Shown here: piece by piece, positions 1 through 4,784 of the stretch | Layout of the letters: every line of letters starts with the position of its first letter | Numbering within the stretch: the first letter of the stretch is position 1 | Assembly (NCBI GenBank): GCA_038317685.1 | Contig: JBBQBQ010000173.1 | Span: 1-7,646, forward strand | Reading direction: 5' to 3' | DNA length: 7,646 nt | From: JBBQBQ01 sp038317685 | GTDB lineage: Bacteria; Desulfobacterota; Desulfuromonadia; Desulfuromonadales; DDH964 | Made by a program: the position numbers and the translations under genes | Notes under the pieces: generated by a model | What the model saw: the letters and a program-made list of their open reading frames with translations, nothing else | Told to the model about the DNA's origin: nothing | Databases searched by the model: none

Positions 1-138
1 CGCTGGTCGCTGAGGATCGGGCAGACCTACCTTCGCAAGGGCTGGCAGCAGGAAGGCCGCAAGGTCCTGCAAGGGGTGCTGGCCCATCCCGGCCTCCCCG
101 AAGATCTGCGTCAGGAAGCCCTCGGGGCCCTGGGATGA
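1..138 (+). CDS. C-terminal fragment of a TPR-like protein (5' end outside window)
   Basis: An open frame enters from the left edge and gives 45 residues before a TGA stop at 136-138. The fragment begins RWSLRIGQTYLRKGW. Its residue spacing fits a tetratricopeptide repeat: small or aromatic positions at W2, G7, Y10, G14 and G19, hydrophobics at L23 and V26, and the helix-ending P30. A short charged helix follows. This suggests the last repeat and capping helix of a TPR protein, which would be a protein-protein interaction scaffold. The assignment rests on a single degenerate repeat, so any helical protein end remains possible. No start, signal peptide or catalytic domain is visible. The next gene is 147 bp away behind its own promoter, so the two are probably not co-transcribed by design. 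Confidence 0.6.
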   Translation, partial: RWSLRIGQTYLRKGWQQEGRKVLQGVLAHPGLPEDLRQEALGALG

Positions 139-148
139 TTCCCGGGGC
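127..148 (+). other. GC-rich hairpin with the TPR gene's stop codon in its loop
   Basis: GCCCTGGGA (127-135) pairs with TCCCGGGGC (140-148), giving a 9-bp stem with one G-T wobble and a TGAT tetraloop that contains the TGA stop (136-138). No T-run follows, so it is not a canonical intrinsic terminator. It could stabilise the 3' end, assist termination or be chance in GC-rich DNA. The pairing is seen directly; any function is inference. Confidence 0.35.
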
Positions 149-181
149 GGCCGAACTAGCGGAAATCCTTACAACGATCTA

Positions 182-209
182 TTGACAGCGATAGGGTCGC
201 CGGTATAGT
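182..209 (+). promoter_or_regulatory. sigma-70 promoter of the HU/IHF gene
   Basis: A perfect -35 box TTGACA lies at 182-187 and a good -10 box TATAGT at 204-209, with a 16-bp spacer. Transcription would start near 215-217, leaving a leader of about 70 nt before the ATG at 286. The preceding gene ends at 138 and the HU/IHF gene has its own terminator, which fits a one-gene unit driven from here. Confidence 0.75.
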
Positions 210-217
210 TTCCAAGA

Positions 218-246
218 CAGGTAAAACCGTCTTCGTTTTCAACCTG
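218..246 (+). promoter_or_regulatory. Stem-loop at the 5' end of the HU/IHF leader
   Basis: CAGGT (218-222) pairs with ACCTG (242-246), and AAAAC (223-227) pairs with GTTTT (235-239). The result is a 10-bp stem interrupted by a 2-nt bulge (CA, 240-241), with a 7-nt loop CGTCTTC. It begins within a few bases of the start predicted from the 182-209 promoter, so the mRNA would carry a hairpin at its extreme 5' end. Such a structure can stabilise a message. As DNA it could also be an operator. The structure is seen; the role is inferred. Confidence 0.45.
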
Positions 247-260
247 GCACTCATTTGCAT
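245..260 (+). promoter_or_regulatory. sigma-54-like -24/-12 element, one base short in spacing
   Basis: TGGCAC (245-250) and TTGCAT (255-260) match both halves of the RpoN consensus, but only 4 bases separate them where the consensus has 5 (GG and GC are 9 apart instead of 10). If used, transcription would start near 270 and the leader would be about 16 nt, still including the Shine-Dalgarno site at 276-281. RpoN promoters are usually strict about spacing, so this may be a decoy or a weak site. Confidence 0.25.
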
Positions 261-285
261 CGGATGAACCGCACCGGGAGGCGAT

Positions 286-561
286 ATGAATAAATCGGAA
301 CTGGTGGAAGCCTTGGCCAACGACAAGAGCCTGACCTACAAACGGGCCGAGGAAATCGTCAATATCATCTTCGATTCCATGTCCACCGCTTTGGCGGAGG
401 GGGGTCGGATTGAGATTCGCGGGTTCGGAAGTTTTGTCGTCAAGGATTACAAGGCTTACATGGGGCGCAACCCCAAGACCGGTGAAGTCATCAAAGTCCA
501 TCCCAAAAAGCTCCCCTTCTTCAAGGTGGGGAAGGAACTTCGGGAACGGGTCAACCGCTGA
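286..561 (+). CDS. HU/IHF family DNA-bending protein, IHF-beta-like
   Basis: A 91-residue nucleoid protein of the usual family length. It binds DNA as a dimer and bends it by inserting a proline at the tip of each beta-arm. Residues 1-40 form the helical dimerisation part (MNKSELVEALA start). GFGSF (46-50) is the family signature. GRNPKTGE (60-67) is the arm tip with the intercalating P63, and the C-terminal helix contains GKELRERVN. RIEIRGFGSF and the MxKSELxExLA start resemble the IHF beta subunit more than HU, so ihfB is plausible, but HU and IHF homologues of this clade are hard to separate by eye and the partner subunit is not in the window. GGGAGG at 276-281 supports the ATG at 286. The gene is flanked by its own promoter and terminator. 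Possible roles include global gene control and, with RpoN, bending DNA between enhancer and promoter. Confidence 0.95.
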   Translation: MNKSELVEALANDKSLTYKRAEEIVNIIFDSMSTALAEGGRIEIRGFGSFVVKDYKAYMGRNPKTGEVIKVHPKKLPFFKVGKELRERVNR

Positions 562-606
562 AGATGCTTCTCGCCGGTCGCAGCGAGGTGGAGAATACCG
601 TTTTTC

Positions 607-638
607 CCCGGGAGAAGAGCAATTTTTCCCGGGTTTTT
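607..638 (+). terminator. Intrinsic terminator after the HU/IHF gene
   Basis: CCCGGGAGAA (607-616) pairs with TTTTCCCGGG (624-633), a 10-bp stem with one G-T wobble. The loop is the 7-nt GAGCAAT, and a run of five T (634-638) follows. It sits 45 bp after the stop codon. This is a textbook Rho-independent terminator acting on the + strand; the reverse strand has no T-run after the stem, so it looks one-directional. Confidence 0.88.
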
Positions 639-708
639 CATCTTCTCCGGCCCGCATCCGTCAGCCGCGCCGCTACGACCCCTTGGGAAAGCTGGGTCTT
701 TGGTTAAA

Positions 709-1365
709 ATGAATCTCTATCGTGGGCTTTTGATCCTGACCCTGGCCGCACTGCTTTTTCCTTCGGGCCGGCCGGCGTCGGCGGCCCCGGCAGCTGTCGG
801 GGCGGGAGCCAAGTACGAAATTCCCGTGGTCCCCGGGGCGGAAGAGGTCGTTCTTTATCCCGCCGATGCTTTTTCCCTCCCGGACAGCGAATCGGCCAGG
901 GAACTCCTGCCGATCTCGCCGGTGAGCCCCATCGCCGCGGCGACCCCGGCCGGGAAGCCGGGACCGGCCAAGACCGGCGAGCCTTTGTCGGCGGTCGTCT
1001 ATCGGAAATTCAGGCTGCCGGACCAGACCTTCGACCCGAGTCGCTGGCAGCTTTCGGAACAGGGGCAGCGGGCCCTGGCCGAAGTGGCCGAGCTGCTGCG
1101 GAGGGATAGCCGGTGGCTATTCCTCCGGGTCGACGGCTACACCGACCAGATCGGCTCGGAGAGTTACAACCAGAAGCTCTCCCTCGAACGGGCGATTTTT
1201 TATGCCGACTTTCTGGTGGTCAACAGCGGCATCGACCCCGGGCGGGTCTTTGTCAGGGGCCTCGGCGAGAGCCTTCCGATCGCCGGCAACGAAACACCTG
1301 AAGGGCGCGCCTTGAATCGACGGGTGGAGATTCTGGCGCTGGTTCCCCGGCCGAAGGTTCAGTAA
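709..1365 (+). CDS. Exported OmpA-domain (peptidoglycan-binding) protein
   Basis: A 218-residue protein. Residues 1-25 look like a Sec signal peptide: R5, a hydrophobic core LLILTLAALLF, then cleavage around ASA|AP. There is no lipobox cysteine, so it is probably soluble in the periplasm. Residues 26-97 are a low-complexity Ala/Pro/Gly-rich linker. Residues about 98-210 are an OmpA C-terminal-like domain: DGYTDQIGS with D146, then YNQKLSLERA, and near the end EGRALNRRVEI (R204/R205). In this family the Asp and Arg bind the diaminopimelate of peptidoglycan. No beta-barrel or Pal-type lipid anchor is present, so the outer-membrane contact is unknown. ATG 709 is preferred over an in-frame TTG at 700 because it starts the signal peptide normally; neither has a strong ribosome site. 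It lies 47 bp before the next gene and probably shares its transcript. Confidence 0.85.
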   Translation: MNLYRGLLILTLAALLFPSGRPASAAPAAVGAGAKYEIPVVPGAEEVVLYPADAFSLPDSESARELLPISPVSPIAAATPAGKPGPAKTGEPLSAVVYRKFRLPDQTFDPSRWQLSEQGQRALAEVAELLRRDSRWLFLRVDGYTDQIGSESYNQKLSLERAIFYADFLVVNSGIDPGRVFVRGLGESLPIAGNETPEGRALNRRVEILALVPRPKVQ

Positions 1366-1412
1366 GGGCCCGGCCGTCGCTGCCTTAATAGTTATCCAAA
1401 GGATTCGATACC

Positions 1413-1898
1413 ATGAAAAATCTCGATACGTTCAAGGACAGCTTCCTCTTCAGAGACATGGACGTATCCGAACGGACGCTTTTGACCAGCCTCTTCACCG
1501 AAAAACGTCTCGATGAGGGGATGACGGTCTTTATCGAAAACATGCCCGGAGAATCCCTGTACCTGATTACCGAAGGGATCATCCGCATCTCCAAGATGCT
1601 GGCGGAAGGGGACGAAAAGACCCTGGTCATCCTTGGTCCGGAGGACGTCTTCGGGGAGATGGCCATCCTTGACGGCGGCCCGCGCTCGGCAACCGCCCGG
1701 GTGATCGAATCGACCACTCTGCTGGGGCTGCGCAAGGTCGATTTCGAGAACCTCTGCGAAACCACCCCCCAGCTCGGCATCAAGCTGGTGCGCAACATCG
1801 TGGGGGTTTTCAGCCAGAGGATTCGCGACAACAACGATGACTATCGCGAGATGCTGCTGTGGGCCCTGGGGAAAAAATCCGCCCCGACCGGCGGCTGA
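1413..1898 (+). CDS. Stand-alone cyclic-nucleotide-binding (CRP-like effector) domain protein, no HTH
   Basis: A 161-residue protein. Residues about 10-125 form a CRP/cNMP-binding beta-roll: GMTVFIENMPGESLYLITEG, then the phosphate-binding cassette FGEMAILDGGPRSATA (80-95). The cassette has the glutamate (E82) and arginine (R91) that contact the ribose and cyclic phosphate in cAMP-binding members, so binding of a cyclic nucleotide is plausible. The last ~35 residues form a charged helix (FSQRIRDNNDDYREMLLWALG). The protein ends where CRP/FNR proteins begin their winged helix-turn-helix, so it is about 60-70 residues shorter and should not bind DNA by itself. AAAGGA at 1398-1403 supports the ATG. 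It probably acts as a small sensory or adaptor protein; the partner is unknown. The OmpA-domain gene is upstream and the Na/Pi transporter 173 bp downstream. Confidence 0.85.
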   Translation: MKNLDTFKDSFLFRDMDVSERTLLTSLFTEKRLDEGMTVFIENMPGESLYLITEGIIRISKMLAEGDEKTLVILGPEDVFGEMAILDGGPRSATARVIESTTLLGLRKVDFENLCETTPQLGIKLVRNIVGVFSQRIRDNNDDYREMLLWALGKKSAPTGG

Positions 1899-1909
1899 CG
1901 GTGCCTTCG

Positions 1910-2005
1910 AAAACCGCCCCGCTTCACGCTGGAAACCAGGTCACTCCCTGCCTCCTATTTCGTTGTAATGCCGTCCCCCTTCTTTTATCGTTTCGGCGGT
2001 TTTTT
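1910..2005 (+). terminator. Possible weak terminator or attenuator in the gap before the Na/Pi gene
   Basis: AAAACCGCC (1910-1918) is complementary to GGCGGTTTT (1995-2003), and the T-run continues to 2005. The intervening 76 nt make a very long loop. A shorter alternative pairs GCCG (1970-1973) with CGGC (1994-1997) ahead of the same T-run. It could terminate the transcript of the cyclic-nucleotide-binding gene or attenuate read-through into the transporter. The geometry is poor, so confidence is low. Confidence 0.25.
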
Positions 2006-2008
2006 ACC

Positions 2009-2040
2009 TCCCACGGTCTGCCGCCGCGGCCCCGTCGGGA
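2009..2040 (+). promoter_or_regulatory. Leader hairpin upstream of the Na/Pi transporter
   Basis: TCCCACGG (2009-2016) pairs with CCGT-C-GGGA (2032-2040, C2036 bulged), with a 15-nt GC-rich loop. It lies about 18 nt before the likely ribosome site GGAG (2058-2061). Seen as pairing only; it may be chance at this base composition. I found no convincing -35/-10 pair in 1899-2071. Confidence 0.25.
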
Positions 2041-2071
2041 TCGTCGTTCCTGCCCCTGGAGTGCCGTTTAA

Positions 2072-3763
2072 GTGCTTGCTCATTATCTCAACCAGAACCT
2101 GATCTTCGGCGTCGTCGGCGGAATCGGACTGCTCTTGTTCGGCATGAAGACCATGTCCGAGGGGCTGCAGAAGGTCGCCGGAGACCGGATGCGCAAGGTC
2201 CTGGCCTCACTGACCTCCAACCGACTGGTCGGGTCCCTGGTCGGACTGGGGCTGGCGGCGGTCATCCAATCCTCCAGCGCGACCACGGTCATGGTGGTCG
2301 GCTTTGTCAACGCCGGTCTGATGACGCTGGTGCAGGCGATCGGGGTCATTCTGGGGGCCAATATCGGCACCACGGTGACGGCCCAGCTGATTGCCTTCAA
2401 GATCGGCAAACTGGCTCTCCCCGCCATCGGCCTCGGGGTCGGACTCAAATTCTTCGCTCACCGCAAAAGCTGGGCTTATCTGGGAGAGATCTTTCTCGGA
2501 TTCGGCCTGCTCTTCCTCGGGCTGGAGGTCCTGCAGGGAGCTTTCGAGCCGTTCAAGGGGAGCTCGGAATTCCGGGAAATGCTCCTGGCGGTGGGGGACC
2601 ATCACCTCCTGGGCGTATTGATCGGCACCGTCATCACCCTTATCGTCCAGAGCAGCAGTGCCACCATCGGCATCACCATCGCCCTGGCGAGCAGCGGCCT
2701 GCTCTCCTTTGAGGCGAGCATTGCCCTGATCCTCGGCGAAAACATCGGTGCGACCATCACCGCCAACCTGGCCGCCGTCGGGACCAACCTGGCGGCAAGG
2801 CGGACTGCGTTTGTCCACTTCTTCTTCAATGTGGTCGGCGTCGGCTACATGCTGCTCTTCTTCTCCCAATTCATGCATTTCATCGATTCCGTCACCCCCG
2901 GGGCCGCCGATTTTGTCATCCAGACCCAGCAGCAGGCGGTCAGCCTGGGCGGCGAGCTCGGCGACAAGCCCTTTATCGCCCGCCATATCGCCAACACTCA
3001 TACCTTATTCAATCTTGTCAATACCCTGGTCTTTCTCCCCCTCGTCGGCTGGCTGGCGCGGTTGGCCACGCTGCTGATCCGCGGTCACGACACCGACCCG
3101 GGAGCTTCCTTGCGATTTATCGACCATCGGGTACTGAACACCCCGACCGTCGCCCTGGCTCAGGCTCGGGCCGAAATCAGGCACATGGCCCAACTGACCC
3201 TGGAGATGCTGAAAGAGACGATCCTCTTCCTTCGGGACCAGGAGGAAAAACGCCTCCCTATCCTGGAGGAAAAAGAACTCGCCGTCGATCTGCTGCAGAA
3301 AGAAATCACCGATTTTCTGGTGGCCCTGGGGCAGAAGTCGATCTCCCTGAAGACCTCCCAGGAGATTGTTTCGCTGATGCAGATGGCCAGCGACCTGGAG
3401 CGGATCGGCGACCATTGCCAGAATCTCTGGCGGCTCGGCCAACGCCAACGGGACCAGCGTATCCGCTTCTCCGGCGGCGCCCGAGGCGAGCTCGAAGAGA
3501 TGGCCGGTCACTGCCAGGAATTTTTGAGCTTCGTGGTTGCGGCCCTGGACCGGGGTGACCGCACCATTCTGGAGCGTGCCGAGGAGCTGGAGAATCTTGT
3601 CGACGGCCTGGAGGGAAAGCTGCGCAACAATCATATTCGCCGCCTCAACACCGGTGAGTGCGGGGTCATGCCCGGGTTGATCTTTATCGACCTGATTCAC
3701 AACTATGAGAAGGTCGCCGATCACACCTTCAAGGTGGCCGCGGCTCTGGTCGGGAGAAACTAG
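2072..3763 (+). CDS. Type II Na+/phosphate cotransporter with C-terminal PhoU domain (NptA/YjbB-type)
   Basis: A 563-residue inner-membrane protein of the PF02690 Na/Pi family. It carries the two inverted family repeats. Repeat 1 has QSSSATT (66-72) and GANIGTT (95-101); repeat 2 has QSSSAT (193-198) and GENIGAT (222-228). These QSSS segments form the phosphate and sodium site. Hydrophobic helices occupy roughly 8-150, 175-275 and 305-340. Residues about 355-560 form a helical PhoU-like domain with two metal-type EXXXD motifs, ERIGD (443-447) and EKVAD (546-550). The fused PhoU part suggests built-in control of flux, which in homologues may be import or export. The GTG start follows GGAG (2058-2061) by 10 bases, and an in-frame TAA immediately before it (2069-2071) rules out a longer protein. 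The stop overlaps the next start by one base (TAGTG), indicating coupled translation with the phosphatase. Confidence 0.93.
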   Translation: MLAHYLNQNLIFGVVGGIGLLLFGMKTMSEGLQKVAGDRMRKVLASLTSNRLVGSLVGLGLAAVIQSSSATTVMVVGFVNAGLMTLVQAIGVILGANIGTTVTAQLIAFKIGKLALPAIGLGVGLKFFAHRKSWAYLGEIFLGFGLLFLGLEVLQGAFEPFKGSSEFREMLLAVGDHHLLGVLIGTVITLIVQSSSATIGITIALASSGLLSFEASIALILGENIGATITANLAAVGTNLAARRTAFVHFFFNVVGVGYMLLFFSQFMHFIDSVTPGAADFVIQTQQQAVSLGGELGDKPFIARHIANTHTLFNLVNTLVFLPLVGWLARLATLLIRGHDTDPGASLRFIDHRVLNTPTVALAQARAEIRHMAQLTLEMLKETILFLRDQEEKRLPILEEKELAVDLLQKEITDFLVALGQKSISLKTSQEIVSLMQMASDLERIGDHCQNLWRLGQRQRDQRIRFSGGARGELEEMAGHCQEFLSFVVAALDRGDRTILERAEELENLVDGLEGKLRNNHIRRLNTGECGVMPGLIFIDLIHNYEKVADHTFKVAAALVGRN

Positions 3764-4686
3764 TGCTGGCCGCCATCGATCTCGGGACCAATACCGTCCG
3801 TCTCCTGCTGGGGACCTGTGCCGGCGGGAAGGTCGACCCGACCCGTTATCTGCGACGGATCACCCGTCTCGGCGGGGACTTTACCCCGGCGGCGGGGCTC
3901 TCGCCCCTGGCCATGGAGCGCACCCTCCAGGCCCTGCGGGACTTCGCCGAGGCCATCGATGCAGCCGGGGCCACCGCGGTGCGGGGGGTCGGCACCGCGG
4001 TGCTGCGGCGGGCCGGCAACGGACCGGCCTTTGTCGAGCGGGTGCGGGCGGAGACCGGGCTCGGCATCGACATCATCCCCGGTGAAGAAGAGGCCGAGCT
4101 GTCCGCCGCGGGGGTCCTGTCGGCCCTGGAGCCGCAGGCGTCTTGCTGCCTGATCTTTGATATCGGCGGCGGCAGTACCGAGTTCACCCTGGTCGAAGCC
4201 GGGCAGGTGCGTTTTCACGGGAGTTATCCCCTGGGGGTGATTGTCCTTTGCGAGGAGGATCGGGAGCCGCTTCGGCAGCAGCTGAGGATTGAGGAAACCT
4301 TGCGGGACTTGCACCGCGATCTGGTCATGGCCGGCCTGTGGGAGCGGGCTACGGGGCAGGACTGCCGGCTGGTCGGCACCGCCGGGACGGTCACGACCCT
4401 GGCGGCGCTTTCCCTGGGGATGAGCGATTACGATTGGCGGCGGGTCAATAACCTGACCCTGGAGATCGGGGAGATCGCCGCCTGGCACCAAACCCTTTCG
4501 GAACTCGAGGTCGGTGCCCGGGAAGCGCTCCCGGGCATGGAGGCTGGGCGAGGGGACTTGATCCTGCCCGGCACGGCTGTGGTCCTCTCCCTCCTCGGCG
4601 CGACCGGCAAATCAGAACTGACCGTCAGCGACTTCGGCCTGGTGGAAGGGGTGCTGCTCAGTTTAGACCCCGGGAACTGCCGATAA
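3763..4686 (+). CDS. Short Ppx/GppA family phosphatase (exopolyphosphatase or pppGpp phosphohydrolase)
   Basis: A 307-residue enzyme of the ASKHA (actin/hexokinase/Hsp70) fold. Phosphate motif 1 is AAIDLGTNTVRLLL (3-16). The GEEEAE stretch (107-112) holds the likely catalytic glutamate, phosphate motif 2 is DIGGGS (133-138), and the adenosine-type motif is TAGTVTT (206-212). The family removes terminal phosphate from polyphosphate or converts pppGpp to ppGpp. This one stops after the two core domains and lacks the C-terminal HD-like extension of E. coli Ppx and GppA (about 500 residues), as short bacterial Ppx proteins do. Which substrate it prefers cannot be read from sequence. GTG is the start because the family N-terminus begins at once (MLAAIDLGTNT), with GGGAGA at 3752-3757 as ribosome site. 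The one-base overlap with the Na/Pi gene ties it to phosphate metabolism. Confidence 0.92.
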   Translation: MLAAIDLGTNTVRLLLGTCAGGKVDPTRYLRRITRLGGDFTPAAGLSPLAMERTLQALRDFAEAIDAAGATAVRGVGTAVLRRAGNGPAFVERVRAETGLGIDIIPGEEEAELSAAGVLSALEPQASCCLIFDIGGGSTEFTLVEAGQVRFHGSYPLGVIVLCEEDREPLRQQLRIEETLRDLHRDLVMAGLWERATGQDCRLVGTAGTVTTLAALSLGMSDYDWRRVNNLTLEIGEIAAWHQTLSELEVGAREALPGMEAGRGDLILPGTAVVLSLLGATGKSELTVSDFGLVEGVLLSLDPGNCR

Positions 4687-4699
4687 AATTGACATTTTA
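4684..4699 (+). promoter_or_regulatory. Inverted repeat over the ior -35 box (candidate operator)
   Basis: TAAAAT (4684-4689) and ATTTTA (4694-4699) are a perfect 6-bp inverted repeat around TGAC. It starts at the stop codon of the phosphatase gene and covers the -35 hexamer TTGACA (4689-4694). A regulator bound here would compete with RNA polymerase. The stem is all A-T, so an RNA role is unlikely. No known regulator motif is recognised. Confidence 0.35.
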
Positions 4700-4717
4700 A
4701 GGTCGGTAAACTATATT
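4689..4717 (+). promoter_or_regulatory. sigma-70 promoter of the iorA-iorB-paaK operon
   Basis: A perfect -35 TTGACA (4689-4694) and a near-consensus -10 TATATT (4712-4717) are separated by the optimal 17 bp. Transcription would start near 4723-4725, giving a leader of about 60 nt. The promoter begins 3 bp after the phosphatase stop codon, making the ior genes a separate unit. Its A-T richness stands out from the GC-rich surroundings. Confidence 0.8.
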
Positions 4718-4733
4718 CGAACTCCTTTTAAGG
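4695..4733 (+). repeat. Direct repeat TTTTAAGG x2, 31 bp apart, flanking the -10 box
   Basis: TTTTAAGG occurs at 4695-4702 (between -35 and -10) and again at 4726-4733 (just after the predicted start). The 31-bp offset is close to three helical turns, so both copies face the same side of the DNA. That is what a cooperative or looping repressor would use. The repeat is seen; a regulatory role is inference. Confidence 0.4.
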
Positions 4734-4736
4734 CAA

Positions 4737-4751
4737 CCGGATTTCCTCCGG
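4737..4751 (+). promoter_or_regulatory. Small hairpin in the ior leader
   Basis: CCGGA (4737-4741) and TCCGG (4747-4751) form a 5-bp stem with a TTTCC loop. It lies within the ~60-nt leader, 17 bases upstream of the AGGA (4769-4772) that probably serves as ribosome site for iorA. There is no T-run, so it is not a terminator. It may only stabilise the leader or be chance. Confidence 0.3.
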
Positions 4752-4784
4752 CCCTCACTTCTCATCACAGGACATCATTGACCC

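Noticed and set aside
700..708. TTG at 700 as start of the OmpA-domain protein
   Set aside because: It adds only MVK before a normal ATG-initiated signal peptide and has no better ribosome site. It cannot be fully excluded.
683..710. TTGGGA-N16-TAAAAT as a promoter for the OmpA-domain gene
   Set aside because: The -10 box would overlap the ATG at 709, so the transcript would begin inside the coding region with no alternative start codon after it.
1348..1376. CGGCCG-N17-CGGCCG as a hairpin terminator after the OmpA-domain gene
   Set aside because: Each arm is a self-palindrome that is common in GC-rich DNA, the loop is long and no T-run follows.
1859..2071. 70-codon + frame between the cyclic-nucleotide-binding gene and the transporter
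   Set aside because: It starts inside the upstream gene, has a basic, Pro-rich, non-protein-like composition, no ribosome site, and ends in the TAA directly before the transporter's GTG.
2207..3001. 264-codon - strand frame opposite the Na/Pi transporter
   Set aside because: Highly charged Asp/Gly/Glu-rich translation with no domain; the + strand transporter motifs explain the region.
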